The notes below the pieces were generated by a model that saw only the letters and a list, made by a program, of their open reading frames with translations, was not told the DNA's origin and did no database searches. A stretch of 64,000 bases of DNA, from the NCBI RefSeq assembly GCF_900130055.1, contig NZ_FQXU01000017.1:1-64000 (forward strand). Direction: 5' to 3'. Shown here piece after piece: positions 16,708 through 26,094 of this stretch. The position numbers and the translations under genes are program-made. This DNA is from Clostridium intestinale DSM 6191. Its GTDB lineage: Bacteria; Bacillota; Clostridia; Clostridiales; Clostridiaceae. Within the stretch, counting starts at the first letter, position 1. Each line of letters opens with the position of its first letter.

Positions 16708-17571
16708 TTATAAACCTAAAATTGTTCTTCTATATCTTTTTTGAAATATCTTTTCTTTCATTACAAAATCATTAAACATTTCTGCATTTTTAGAAAACTT
16801 TATATTTTCCTTAGAACCTAAACATAAAAAACCACCACTTATTAAGCTGTCTGCAAAAAGTTTAGTAACCTTGTCCTGCAAATCCTTACTAAAATATATT
16901 AATACATTTCTGCACACTATAACGTGCATTTCTCCAAAAACTCCGTCTGTAACAAGATTATGGTCTGCAAAAGTAACCTTCTCTCTTAAACTTTTATCAA
17001 ACACAACAAAATCATTGCTTGCTAAATAATAGTTTGAAAGAGTTGATGAACCTCCAGCTTTTTGATAATTATAGCTATACTCCTTTATTCTCTCAAGTGG
17101 ATAGATACCTTCTTTTGCCTTTTTTAAAACAACCTTATTAAAATCTGTTGCATATATTTGAGTTCTATCATATAAACCCTCTTCTTTTAGAAGGATAGCC
17201 ATAGAATAAACCTCTTCTCCAGTTGAACATCCAGCATGCCAAATTCTAATGAAAGGATAAGTCTTAAGTACTGGTATAACCTTTTCTCTAAAGCTTTTAA
17301 AAAGGCTTGGATCACGATACATCTCAGTTACATTTATAGAGAAATCACTTAATATTGTGTTTATAAACTTTTTATCATATATAACTTTGTGTTGAAGTTC
17401 ACTTATGTTTTTTAAATCTTCCATAGTCATTCTATGAACAATTCTTCGTTTTATATGGGCTGGAGAATAACCTCTAAAATCATAACCATATTTCTTATAT
17501 ATTGTTTCAAGTAATAAAGCTATCTCCAAGTCTTCATTATCAATTTTTTCTTTTAATTCCTCATTACTCAT
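16708..17571 (-). CDS. CheR-type protein-glutamate methyltransferase
   Basis: S-adenosylmethionine-dependent methyltransferase of the CheR family, 287 residues. The N-terminal helical domain includes HIKRRIVHRM. The SAM motif is RIWHAGCSTGEEVYSM, the second motif is ATDFNKVVLKKAKEGIYP, and CRNVLIYF is also typical. CheR normally methylates chemoreceptors, but no receptor gene is adjacent. Its start overlaps the hybrid kinase stop by four bases (ATGA), so they are translationally coupled and the kinase, with its receptor-like N-terminus, may be the target (inference). No CheB is seen. Confidence 0.9.
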   Translation of the reverse strand: MSNEELKEKIDNEDLEIALLLETIYKKYGYDFRGYSPAHIKRRIVHRMTMEDLKNISELQHKVIYDKKFINTILSDFSINVTEMYRDPSLFKSFREKVIPVLKTYPFIRIWHAGCSTGEEVYSMAILLKEEGLYDRTQIYATDFNKVVLKKAKEGIYPLERIKEYSYNYQKAGGSSTLSNYYLASNDFVVFDKSLREKVTFADHNLVTDGVFGEMHVIVCRNVLIYFSKDLQDKVTKLFADSLISGGFLCLGSKENIKFSKNAEMFNDFVMKEKIFQKRYRRTILGL

Positions 17572-20500
17572 TTATACAACCACACCCTTAATAGAGAAAT
17601 AAGTCTAGGAACGTCTATAGGTTTAGTTAAATAGTCATCTGCTCCAACTTCAATACACTTTTGCCTATCTTCTTTCATTGATTTTGCTGTAACTGCTATT
17701 ATAGGTGTTTTTGCAAATTTTGAATCTTTTCTAATCTCTTTAATTGCTAGATATCCATCCATATCAGGCATCATTATATCCATTAAAATTAAATCAATAT
17801 TACCTTCTTCATTAAGTTTTTTTATTCCTTCATTTCCGCTTCTTCCAACTACTACCTTAAGACCCTTTTCTTCTAATACACTGGTAAGTGCAAATACATT
17901 TCTCATATCATCATCTACTATTAGAATTTTTTTATTCTTAAAGCCCTCTTCTTCTACAGCTGATTGTACTTCGTCTATTTCTATATTTTTCATTTCTATA
18001 TCATCATCTTGAAGGAATAAACTAACTTCAGAAACTAATCTTTCGCTAGAACGGGCACCCTTTATAATAATACTTTCAGTATACCTTTGTAATTTCTCTT
18101 CTTCATCTCTTGTTAATTGTTCTCCTGTATAGATTATTATAGGGAAGTTTATAAGCTCTCTTTGCTTTAGTTCCATTAGCAAATTCAAAGGGTTCATATC
18201 CTTTACTTCATAATCTAATATCATGCAGTCAAAGTTTTCATTTTCCAATAGTTCTAATGACTTTACTCCACTTTTTACAGTTGTTATAAGTATATCTTTA
18301 CCTTCTAATATTTGTTCTATATTCGAGTTTTTTTCTGATTCTACAATCAAAAGTTTTTTAAACTCATCTTTTAAGATTTTCACTTCTTTTTCTTCTGTAG
18401 TTTTACCTACTTGTGTACTAGTTTCACTATGAGTTTTAACTCTCTTTGCCTCAAAAGTCAAAGTAAAGGTGCTTCCAATGCCTTCATAACTCTTTACAGT
18501 TATTTCTCCATTCATAAGTTTTGCAAACTCTCTTGATATAGATAATCCTAGTCCAGTTCCACCATATTTCCTGCTTGTACTTCCATCTGATTGTTTAAAT
18601 GCCTCAAATATAAGTTCTGTTTTATCAGATGCAACTCCTATTCCTGTATCTTTTACTGCTATATCTATATAGTAATTATACTCATCAGACTTTTTAGTTT
18701 TACTTGAAGTTATAGAGTAAGTAACTCCACCTTTATGAGTAAACTTAAATGCATTAGATAAAAGATTGTTAGATATCTGCTGAAGTCTTTGATAGTCTGC
18801 CATTATTTCTAACTCTAATCCATCTTGAACTTCAACATCAAAAAATAATCCTTTTTTCTCTGCAAATGGAGCAAAAGATTGTTTTACATATTTCACTAAG
18901 TCTGCTAAACTGATGACTTCTAAGTTCAACTCTAACTTACCTGCTTCAACTTTAGAAATATCTAATATATCATTTATAAGTTTCAACAAGTCTTCACCAG
19001 ATGAGTTTATAGTGTTTACAAACTCAAGTTGTTTTTCAGATAGTGTACCATTTTCTTTATTTTCTGCTATCATTTGTGAAAGTACTATTATACTATTTAA
19101 TGGAGTTCTAAGTTCATGGGACATGTTAGCTAAAAACTCTGACTTATATTTACTTGCAAGTTCTAAAGCATTAGCTTTTTCCTCTATTTCTTTTTGAGCT
19201 TTTGTTAAATTTTCATTTTTGGCTGTTATATCTTTTTTCTGAAGTTCTAAACCCTTAGTTCTCTCCTCAAGTTCTTCATTTAAAACTCTAAGTTCTTCTT
19301 GCTGCCTTTGCATGTAAGCTTCGGACTCTTTTAAAGCCTTAGTTTGTTGTTCTAACTCTTCATTATTTTGTCTTAACTCTTCTTGCTGAGTTTGTAGTTC
19401 TTCTGACTGTTCTAACGTTTTTCTTAAAAGCTCTTTGAGTTTATTTTGAGCTTCTGCAGAGTTTACAGCTATTGCAACTCCATTACTTACTTGTTCTATA
19501 AACTCTAACTGTTTATTACTAAACTCATTAAAAGTTCCCAGTTCAATTATACAAACTACCTCATTATTGTCTAAACAAGGAACAACTAAAATATTTTTAG
19601 GGACTGCTTCACCTAGTCCAGTATTTATGTATACATAGTCCTCTGGTATATTGCTAATTGTCATACTTTGCTTTTCTAAAGCAGCTTGACCTATTATACC
19701 TTCTCCAAGTTTAACTATGTTAGAAAGATTTTTACGTTTCTTATATGCATAACTTCCAACTAACTTAAAGTTGCCATCTTCTGTTTTAACATATATAGCT
19801 CCTATTTTTGCATCAACATATTTACTTATATAATTAATAACTTTGTTGGCTAATACTGGTATGTTAACCTCTCCATTTATATTTTCGGTAAGCTCTGCAT
19901 GTCCTGACTTAATCCAATTTTGATTTCTATTTTCTGTCATTATTTCCGTTAGTTTAAACATAAAAGTATTAAAATACTTAGCCATAGCCCCAAGTTCATC
20001 TTTTGAATCTGCATTTAATCTAACATTTAAATCTGCATCTCCTTCAGATATTCTTTTAAAAGTTTCTGTTACTGTAGTTACAGGTTCTACAACCATTCTT
20101 GCCAAGAAGAAACCTATAAAAACTGAAACAAAAATTACTGCAACAGCTCCAACTAGAATTACATATACGGTTAACTTTTGAGTATATTCTAGATTACTTT
20201 TTCTATCTTCTAATATACTGACTTCTTTATCAGCGATGTCCTTTAAAGAAACCCTAATATCTTCCATATAATTCTTAGCAATACCTTTTTGAGCTTCTTC
20301 AACCAGATCTTCTAGTTTTAAGTTTCCATTATTAACTTGTTTTCTTGCTTCAATTATACTCGCACTTTCATATGTAATCCATAAGTCTAAGTCTCTTCTT
20401 AATTTGTTTATTCTTGTTTGCTGTAATGTATTATCACTTGTATAACTACTTAACTCTTCAATCTCATTATAGACACTACTCTTTCCTGTATTAAAAGGTT

Positions 20501-20741
20501 CTAAAAATTCCTCCCTACCAGTAAAAGCAAAACCTCTTGCTCCAGTTTCCATATTTAATAAACTAATTAAAATCTGATCCGATTTTCTTATTATATTGTA
20601 ACTCTCAACATTTGAATCAATTGCATTACTTTGTCCATTAAAATTAATGTAAATATAACTTAGTAATCCAAGTACAAATATGACTACTAAGCCAAGCGCA
20701 AATGATAATTTTTGAGCAATTTTAAAATTCTTTAAGAACAT
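17568..20741 (-). CDS. CHASE3-HAMP-GAF hybrid sensor histidine kinase with two receiver domains
   Basis: Membrane hybrid kinase, 1057 residues. Order: TM1 (about 13-33), extracytoplasmic CHASE3 (about 40-185, with ETGARGFAFTG), TM2 (190-214), HAMP (215-268), GAF (285-430), a glutamine/glutamate-rich coiled coil (430-530), HisKA with phospho-acceptor His542 in MSHELRTPLN, HATPase with ISNNLLSNAFKF and DTGIGV and GGTGLGL, then two receivers. REC1 (about 795-912) is diverged but retains Asp843. REC2 (about 937-1055) is canonical with Asp988 in LMDIMMPDMDG. It is coupled to cheR and a REC-GGDEF gene, suggesting a phosphorelay that sets c-di-GMP. Ribosome site AGGAGA. Confidence 0.93.
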   Translation of the reverse strand: MFLKNFKIAQKLSFALGLVVIFVLGLLSYIYINFNGQSNAIDSNVESYNIIRKSDQILISLLNMETGARGFAFTGREEFLEPFNTGKSSVYNEIEELSSYTSDNTLQQTRINKLRRDLDLWITYESASIIEARKQVNNGNLKLEDLVEEAQKGIAKNYMEDIRVSLKDIADKEVSILEDRKSNLEYTQKLTVYVILVGAVAVIFVSVFIGFFLARMVVEPVTTVTETFKRISEGDADLNVRLNADSKDELGAMAKYFNTFMFKLTEIMTENRNQNWIKSGHAELTENINGEVNIPVLANKVINYISKYVDAKIGAIYVKTEDGNFKLVGSYAYKKRKNLSNIVKLGEGIIGQAALEKQSMTISNIPEDYVYINTGLGEAVPKNILVVPCLDNNEVVCIIELGTFNEFSNKQLEFIEQVSNGVAIAVNSAEAQNKLKELLRKTLEQSEELQTQQEELRQNNEELEQQTKALKESEAYMQRQQEELRVLNEELEERTKGLELQKKDITAKNENLTKAQKEIEEKANALELASKYKSEFLANMSHELRTPLNSIIVLSQMIAENKENGTLSEKQLEFVNTINSSGEDLLKLINDILDISKVEAGKLELNLEVISLADLVKYVKQSFAPFAEKKGLFFDVEVQDGLELEIMADYQRLQQISNNLLSNAFKFTHKGGVTYSITSSKTKKSDEYNYYIDIAVKDTGIGVASDKTELIFEAFKQSDGSTSRKYGGTGLGLSISREFAKLMNGEITVKSYEGIGSTFTLTFEAKRVKTHSETSTQVGKTTEEKEVKILKDEFKKLLIVESEKNSNIEQILEGKDILITTVKSGVKSLELLENENFDCMILDYEVKDMNPLNLLMELKQRELINFPIIIYTGEQLTRDEEEKLQRYTESIIIKGARSSERLVSEVSLFLQDDDIEMKNIEIDEVQSAVEEEGFKNKKILIVDDDMRNVFALTSVLEEKGLKVVVGRSGNEGIKKLNEEGNIDLILMDIMMPDMDGYLAIKEIRKDSKFAKTPIIAVTAKSMKEDRQKCIEVGADDYLTKPIDVPRLISLLRVWLYK

Positions 20742-20884
20742 ATAATTCTCCTAAATCAAATTATTTTTATCCTGTATCAAAGATATTTTAGCATACGACA
20801 AATTATTACACAATCAAATAATATTAATTAAAATTTTTATCTAAATCCATTAAAAAAATTGAATATAAAGTTTAATTTAACAAT

Positions 20885-20922
20885 AAAAACCACTAAAAAT
20901 TCATTTGACTTTTAGTGGTTTT
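20885..20922 (-). terminator. Terminator of the Nudix gene at 20930
   Basis: Stem AAAACCACTAAAA / TTTTAGTGGTTTT with U-rich tail on the minus strand, closing the long 20930-24617 gene run. Confidence 0.75.
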
Positions 20923-20929
20923 ATGTCCA

Positions 20930-21334
20930 TTATTTTATGATATTATCAAAATCCCAGTTACACATTTTTTCATTAAAAACTTTATGCATATATTGACTTG
21001 ATTCTTTTTCTAAAGGTAACCATTGGTATTTATCATGTTCCTCTGACAAAGTTATTTTACCTTCTTTAATGGTACATAGATAAATCACTCCAACTATCTG
21101 ATAGTCATCAGATATAAAAGTCCATGTATCAAAAAGTTTGATAGGATTTACTTTAATGTTAAGTTCTTCTCTTATTTCTCTTTTCAAAGTTTCTTCTGGA
21201 GTTTCTCCAAATTCTAATCTTCCACCGGGCAATTCATATAAGTCATAATTTACATTCGATTTATGTACTGCTAAAAACTTACCCGCATTAACAATTAACG
21301 CTTTTGTAGCAAAATATATAGTTTTAGTTCTCAT
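20930..21334 (-). CDS. Nudix hydrolase
   Basis: Single-domain Nudix protein of 134 residues. The Nudix box reads GGRLEFGETPEETLKREIREE, near residues 38-58, with its catalytic glutamates present. Members hydrolyse nucleoside diphosphates linked to another moiety, often damaged nucleotides. Last gene of a minus-strand run that also has a GTPase, DUF3795, GNAT and another Nudix. Substrate unknown. Confidence 0.85.
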   Translation of the reverse strand: MRTKTIYFATKALIVNAGKFLAVHKSNVNYDLYELPGGRLEFGETPEETLKREIREELNIKVNPIKLFDTWTFISDDYQIVGVIYLCTIKEGKITLSEEHDKYQWLPLEKESSQYMHKVFNEKMCNWDFDNIIK

Positions 21335-21353
21335 TTTAAGTCTCCCTTTTACC

Positions 21354-23303
21354 CTATTTTAATATGTGCATATACTCTTTAGCATCTTTACCTTCAACTA
21401 AAAAGCTTTGACCTTTTGAACAAAATACTGAGGTTGATGTATACTCGATATCAGCATTTTTGTTATACCCTATTTTTTCAATTACCTCTTCTTCATTATG
21501 ACATACATCATATCCATCAAATATTAAGTTAAGTTTACCTTTCCCTTTTGTAATTGCAACAAATTCAATGTTATAGTTCATAAAAGTTGCTACTGGTCCT
21601 CTTCCTAGTACTATCACTTTATCAAGGTTTATATCAGGAGCTTCAAAAGTACCATTTAATCTTTGTATATCTGATAATATCTTTCCCATATAATCTAAAT
21701 GTGCTTCTATCTTAAATCTATAATAAGGCTCAAGTATAATATTTTTTGTACTTTCTAATCCTTGTCTTAAAGCTCTTAAGGTAGCTTCTCTAAAATCTCC
21801 ACCTTCTGTATGTTTATTGTGTGCCCTTCCAGTAAGTAATGTTACTTTTATATCAGTTATAGGTGAACCTGTCAGTATCCCCCTATGCTCTTTTTCAAAT
21901 ATATGTACCTTTACTAAGTTTTGATTTCCTACTGTCATATCATCTGCATGACATTTATTCTCAAACCTTATTCCCTCATTTCTTTTTAAAGGTTCTAATT
22001 TTAAGTGGACTTCTGCATAATGTTTTAATGGTTCAAAGTGCCCATATCCTATAGTTTCTTCTACTATTGTTTCTTTATAAAGAATTTCACCTGGTCCAAA
22101 CTCAACCTTTAAATCAAATCTCTCTCCCAAAACTTGTTTCAATATTTCTAGTTGAATTACACCCATTATATGAAGTTGAATTTCTTGTAGTTTTTCATCC
22201 CAAACTACATTAAGTGATGGATCTTCTGCTTCTAAGATTTTAAACTTATTTAAAACTTCCTTAATGTTTAGTTTTTTATCAAATATAACTTTAGACTTTA
22301 ATGTAGGTACCATCTCATAATAAGCATTATCTACTAAATTCCCAATTCCCTCACCTGTTTTAAAACTACTAAGACCAGTTACCCCAAAGATATCTCCAGC
22401 ATGAACTTCATCAACAGTTTTAAACTTACTTCCATTATAAACTCTTATCTGACTTACTTTTTCATAAGTTTCTCCATCTTTAGTTTTAAACTCGTCTCTT
22501 ACCTTTAAAGTTCCACTTAAAACTTTTAAGAAAGTTACTCTACTACCTTGTTCATCATACTTAATCTTGTAAACTAGTGCACTTAACTCTTCATCTTTGT
22601 CAAACTCTGTATAAGTTAGTAAGTCAAACTTAGCTAAGAACTCTTCAACTCCTACAGCTTGTAGTGCAGACCCAGTTAAACATGGGTAAACTTTGTTCTC
22701 TTTTATAAGTTTCTTTAAAGAACTTAACCACAACTTCTCATCATACTCGCCATCTAGATACTTTTCTAATAGCTTCTCATCTCTTTCTGCTACAAACTCT
22801 GCTAACTCTTCACTTATACTGTTATCTTCAAACTCTTTTGATATTAAAAGAACATCTTCTGTTAGATTAGTTTTGATTTCATTTAATACTCTGTCAACAT
22901 CTGCAGTTTCTCTATCCATTTTATTTATAAAAAAGAAAACTGGCACTTTATTTTTTCTAAGCAGCTCCCAAACAGTTTCAGTATGAGCTTGTATTCCATC
23001 AACCCCACTGATAATTAATATGGCATAATCCATTACCTTTATTGCTCTCTCCATTTCCTGGGAAATATCGATATGACCTGGAGTATCTATAAGATAATAG
23101 GTAGATTCATTGTAATTAAAAACAGCTTGATCTGAAAAAATTGTTATTCCTCTATCTTTTTCTATATTGTGGCTATCTAAAAAGGAGCTTTTATGATCAA
23201 CTCTTCCTCTATTTTTTATGCTCTTTGCGTGAAAAAGTATCTGCTCAGAAAAAGTAGTCTTTCCAGCATCGACATGGGCTAATATTCCTATTGTTTTCTT
23301 CAT
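21354..23303 (-). CDS. Tet(M)/EF-G-like translational GTPase (ribosomal-protection type)
   Basis: Translational GTPase of 649 residues, the length of the Tet(M)/TetB(P) class. G-motifs: AHVDAGKT near the N-terminus, DTPGH, NKMD and GSAL. EF-G domains II-V follow. Ribosomal-protection proteins remove tetracycline from the ribosome, but many clostridia carry chromosomal homologues that do not clearly confer resistance. The N-terminus (MKKTIGILAHVDAGKTTFSE) is diverged from the classical resistance proteins as I remember them. It is embedded in a Nudix/GNAT run, not in a mobile element. Resistance should be regarded as unproven. Confidence 0.85.
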   Translation of the reverse strand: MKKTIGILAHVDAGKTTFSEQILFHAKSIKNRGRVDHKSSFLDSHNIEKDRGITIFSDQAVFNYNESTYYLIDTPGHIDISQEMERAIKVMDYAILIISGVDGIQAHTETVWELLRKNKVPVFFFINKMDRETADVDRVLNEIKTNLTEDVLLISKEFEDNSISEELAEFVAERDEKLLEKYLDGEYDEKLWLSSLKKLIKENKVYPCLTGSALQAVGVEEFLAKFDLLTYTEFDKDEELSALVYKIKYDEQGSRVTFLKVLSGTLKVRDEFKTKDGETYEKVSQIRVYNGSKFKTVDEVHAGDIFGVTGLSSFKTGEGIGNLVDNAYYEMVPTLKSKVIFDKKLNIKEVLNKFKILEAEDPSLNVVWDEKLQEIQLHIMGVIQLEILKQVLGERFDLKVEFGPGEILYKETIVEETIGYGHFEPLKHYAEVHLKLEPLKRNEGIRFENKCHADDMTVGNQNLVKVHIFEKEHRGILTGSPITDIKVTLLTGRAHNKHTEGGDFREATLRALRQGLESTKNIILEPYYRFKIEAHLDYMGKILSDIQRLNGTFEAPDINLDKVIVLGRGPVATFMNYNIEFVAITKGKGKLNLIFDGYDVCHNEEEVIEKIGYNKNADIEYTSTSVFCSKGQSFLVEGKDAKEYMHILK

Positions 23304-23315
23304 GTATTCTTCTTC

Positions 23316-23630
23316 CTAACTTTCTTCTGTATTTAATGTCCTTACTTTTAAATAAGTAGTATTCCCTTTTGTCCAATTTTTTAGATTTATTAATCTCTCT
23401 CCATTATCACCGTGATCTTTACTATTATAAGCTCCAACTAGTTTATCGCATGGCAAATTAGAACATTCTCCACAATGATTGTAATTCTTATCGATTGAAC
23501 ATTCTGCAACTAAACAATTACCCCAAAATGGTTTTCCATTACATCTTTGACAACCTGGACAATTAGTTTTCTCTTTCCAATCACATACTCCACAGTATGT
23601 ACCACATCTTCCTACTAAGTTTTTATCCAT
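23316..23630 (-). CDS. DUF3795 cysteine-rich protein
   Basis: Protein of 104 residues with eleven cysteines in the first 61 positions, arranged as CGTYCGVC, CPGCQRC, C-x4-C and CGEC, the pattern of DUF3795. This probably binds zinc or an iron-sulfur cluster. No known function. It lies 12 bases upstream of the GTPase and seven bases after the GNAT gene, within one operon. Confidence 0.8.
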   Translation of the reverse strand: MDKNLVGRCGTYCGVCDWKEKTNCPGCQRCNGKPFWGNCLVAECSIDKNYNHCGECSNLPCDKLVGAYNSKDHGDNGERLINLKNWTKGNTTYLKVRTLNTEES

Positions 23631-23637
23631 ATTACAA

Positions 23638-24183
23638 TCACCTTTTCCCTAACTCGTAATCTAATTTAAATATGCAATAATACCAAATAGTAACTTCTTT
23701 ATTAAGTGCCTCCATAGTTTCATCAACCTTAAATCTATATTTAAATCCACACTTTTCGTTAACTCGTCTTGAGTTAGTATTATAGTCAAAGTGTCCACAC
23801 CATATTAAATCTAACTCTAGTTCATTAAATCCATACTCAATAAGACACTTAACAGCTTCTGGAACAATTCCTTTTCCCCAGTACTTAGGATTAAGAACAT
23901 ATCCTACTTCTCTTTGATTTAAGTACATCAAACTTTCATCTGGCTTTCTATCATGAAGTCCAATTCCACCTATAACCTTATTTTCTTCTTTTAAAACAAT
24001 AGCATAGTTTTCTCCACTTTCAATAAAGATTTTAATTATCTCTTTACTTTCTTCTTCACTTTTATGTGGTGCCCATCCAGCATTAGGTCCAACTAATGGA
24101 CTTTTAGCATACTCATATAAATCTTTACTATCACTTTCTTTCCACTGTCTCAATATCAATCTATCGGTTTCTAAAGATTTCAA
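23638..24183 (-). CDS. GNAT-family N-acetyltransferase (RimJ/RimL-like)
   Basis: Acetyltransferase of 181 residues of the RimJ/RimL type: begins LETDRLILRQWKESD, has the acetyl-CoA loop LNPKYWGKGIVPEA and the N-NSRRVNEKCGFKY motif. Such enzymes acetylate protein N-termini, nucleotides or antibiotics. The start codon is TTG, overlapping the stop of the Nudix gene (TTGA), after a strong GGAGGGAG site, so translation is coupled. Confidence 0.85.
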   Translation of the reverse strand: MKSLETDRLILRQWKESDSKDLYEYAKSPLVGPNAGWAPHKSEEESKEIIKIFIESGENYAIVLKEENKVIGGIGLHDRKPDESLMYLNQREVGYVLNPKYWGKGIVPEAVKCLIEYGFNELELDLIWCGHFDYNTNSRRVNEKCGFKYRFKVDETMEALNKEVTIWYYCIFKLDYELGKR

Positions 24184-24617
24184 TTTACTCCCTCCATGTT
24201 AAGTTTTAAATTCTTAATATAATTAAATATCTTAGGCTGAATCAATGGATAAGTTAATTCATTAGGCATTGCTTCAAAAAATTCAACTTGTGAAATCTCA
24301 TAGTCAGGTAACTTACCTATTGTTTCAACTTCTGCATAAAATAGTTGTCCAAAAGATTCACCATCATCTTTTTTTACAGAGTATATACATACTGGAACTA
24401 TAGAGTATGTTTCAGCACCAGTTTCTTCAAATAGTTCTCTTCTTGCTGTAAACATAATATCTTCATTTTCTTCTCTATTCCCGCCAGGGATTTCCCATGT
24501 TTCTCTATCTTTATGTTTTACAAATATCCATTTATCTTTATACCTTGCCATAATTACAGCAAACATAATCTTTTCATCTTTTATAGAATTAAGTTCATGA
24601 AAATTTACTTCCATCAT
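24180..24617 (-). CDS. Nudix hydrolase
   Basis: Nudix protein of 145 residues. The box lies around residues 45-66 (GGNREENEDIMFTARRELFEE); its first part is slightly non-standard (GNREENED in place of the usual G-x5-E). Overlaps the downstream GNAT start by four bases. Start ATG at 24617 follows AGGGAGAG. It is probably a housekeeping or detoxifying pyrophosphatase; substrate unknown. Confidence 0.82.
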   Translation of the reverse strand: MMEVNFHELNSIKDEKIMFAVIMARYKDKWIFVKHKDRETWEIPGGNREENEDIMFTARRELFEETGAETYSIVPVCIYSVKKDDGESFGQLFYAEVETIGKLPDYEISQVEFFEAMPNELTYPLIQPKIFNYIKNLKLNMEGVN

Positions 24618-24637
24618 ATTACGCTCTCCCTTATATG

Positions 24638-25048
24638 TTATGCTTTAATACATGCAGCCACTACTGATACAATAAACACTATAGCGTCAACTAAAACTGA
24701 AGTTCCTATAATCAAGCTTATAAAAAAATATATAGTGCTTATTCCGAAACATATTCTAAAACTTCTAAATAACTTTTTCCCAATACTTTTTCGTTCTTCT
24801 GAAGTCATATTACAAGCAGTCTCATAATCATAACTCGTTATCCAATACACTCTTTCCTTTTTGTATATTATATAACTAATAATAATTAAGCTAAAATTCA
24901 TGATGAGAAACATTAGCTTTATAGATACCGATGAGCTTAATTTAAAATAATTATTTGTGAAAATTGGTAATAAAATAGAGCCAATCATTATTATAAAAAT
25001 TATAATAAACGACTTATAGGTTTTCTTTTCATAATAATCACTATTCAT
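24638..25048 (-). CDS. Small four-helix membrane protein
   Basis: Protein of 136 residues not recognised as a known family. Four hydrophobic stretches can be seen at about residues 13-30, 43-62, 95-113 and 117-135, with a charged loop (residues 63-92) containing two serine/arginine-rich turns. This fits an integral membrane protein with both ends inside. It lies between a Nudix gene and the APH-like gene, on the same strand. No function can be proposed. Confidence 0.65.
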   Translation of the reverse strand: MNSDYYEKKTYKSFIIIFIIMIGSILLPIFTNNYFKLSSSVSIKLMFLIMNFSLIIISYIIYKKERVYWITSYDYETACNMTSEERKSIGKKLFRSFRICFGISTIYFFISLIIGTSVLVDAIVFIVSVVAACIKA

Positions 25049-25115
25049 TCACATATCTCCCATATATTAATATAAAAAGTATATCATATATACCATTTTA
25101 TAACAATTTGTCAAA

Positions 25116-25147
25116 TAAAAAAGCCATTGTTTGCTTAACAACAGCTT
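25116..25147 (-). terminator. Terminator of the APH-family gene
   Basis: Hairpin AAGC..TTGTT / AACAA..GCTT followed by six T residues on the minus strand, just after the stop codon at 25157. Confidence 0.65.
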
Positions 25148-25156
25148 CTACATATA

Positions 25157-26080
25157 TTAATATTCTACTTTTTCTTGATACCAATTAGGCTTAAAGCTTT
25201 TAAATCCATCATAAACATCATAAAGTTCTTCTGCATTTTTTATCATGTAATTAACTTCATCTTCTCCCAAAGGAATAGCCCAATATATTGATCCTATTGC
25301 ATTTGTAACCATATAAACAAGAAGTAATCTAAAAAATTCATCTGGAACCTCATTATTAAAATAGCCATGTATCTGGCCTATCATAAAAGGAATACTAACT
25401 TGCCAAGTAAATATGCTCCTATTAAATTCCTCCCAGGGATCACCGTAGTCACTTCTGTTAAAATCAATAACTCCAAGTTCTCCTGCTTCTGATATCACTA
25501 GATTACCTAAATGAAAGTCTCCATGATGAAAGGTTTGTGGTCTATTTTCTAAATATCCTATACTTTCTTCTAGAATCTTTATGTATTTAAAATCCTCAGG
25601 TATCTTTATTGAGCAATTCTTATACCCTTCTATCTTTTTTCTTATTTTAAGCCCATACCTTAAATCCCAATCTTCTACATCTTTATTAAAAGGAATAGAA
25701 TGAATCTTTCTTAAGATTTCCCCTGCTTTTACTCCAAGTTCATACTGAAATTTCTCACTGAAGTCATTAATTACATCTACACAATCACTTCCTGAAACCC
25801 AGCTAAGAAGCATATATGAATTTTTACTTTCATTACAAACTCCAAACTCTATTGGCCTTTGCATATTTATTCCAGTAGCTTCAACCAACTTCATGAAATT
25901 AAACTCTTTAAGCTTATTCTCATAACTTGAATACTCGAACAGCTTAAGTAAAAACTTATCTTCATTTTTGTTTTCTATAAAAAACTTTTTATCTTCTGAA
26001 AAACCTTTTAATACAGGTTCAATTTTTATCCAATCCTTGTACATAGGAATATCTTCTATAGCTCTTAAATCTTCCATCAC
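25157..26080 (-). CDS. Aminoglycoside phosphotransferase-family kinase
   Basis: APH/choline-kinase-fold protein of 307 residues. The catalytic loop HGDFHLGN is at 186-193 (Asp188 catalytic) and the metal-binding aspartate is Asp206 in GVIDFNRSDYGDP. The family phosphorylates hydroxyls of antibiotics, choline or sugars. The gene lies downstream of two GNATs and a Nudix gene; resistance is not implied without testing. Start at MMEDL is backed by context rather than a strong ribosome site. Confidence 0.85.
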   Translation of the reverse strand: MMEDLRAIEDIPMYKDWIKIEPVLKGFSEDKKFFIENKNEDKFLLKLFEYSSYENKLKEFNFMKLVEATGINMQRPIEFGVCNESKNSYMLLSWVSGSDCVDVINDFSEKFQYELGVKAGEILRKIHSIPFNKDVEDWDLRYGLKIRKKIEGYKNCSIKIPEDFKYIKILEESIGYLENRPQTFHHGDFHLGNLVISEAGELGVIDFNRSDYGDPWEEFNRSIFTWQVSIPFMIGQIHGYFNNEVPDEFFRLLLVYMVTNAIGSIYWAIPLGEDEVNYMIKNAEELYDVYDGFKSFKPNWYQEKVEY

Positions 26081-26094
26081 TTCTCCTAGTTAAA

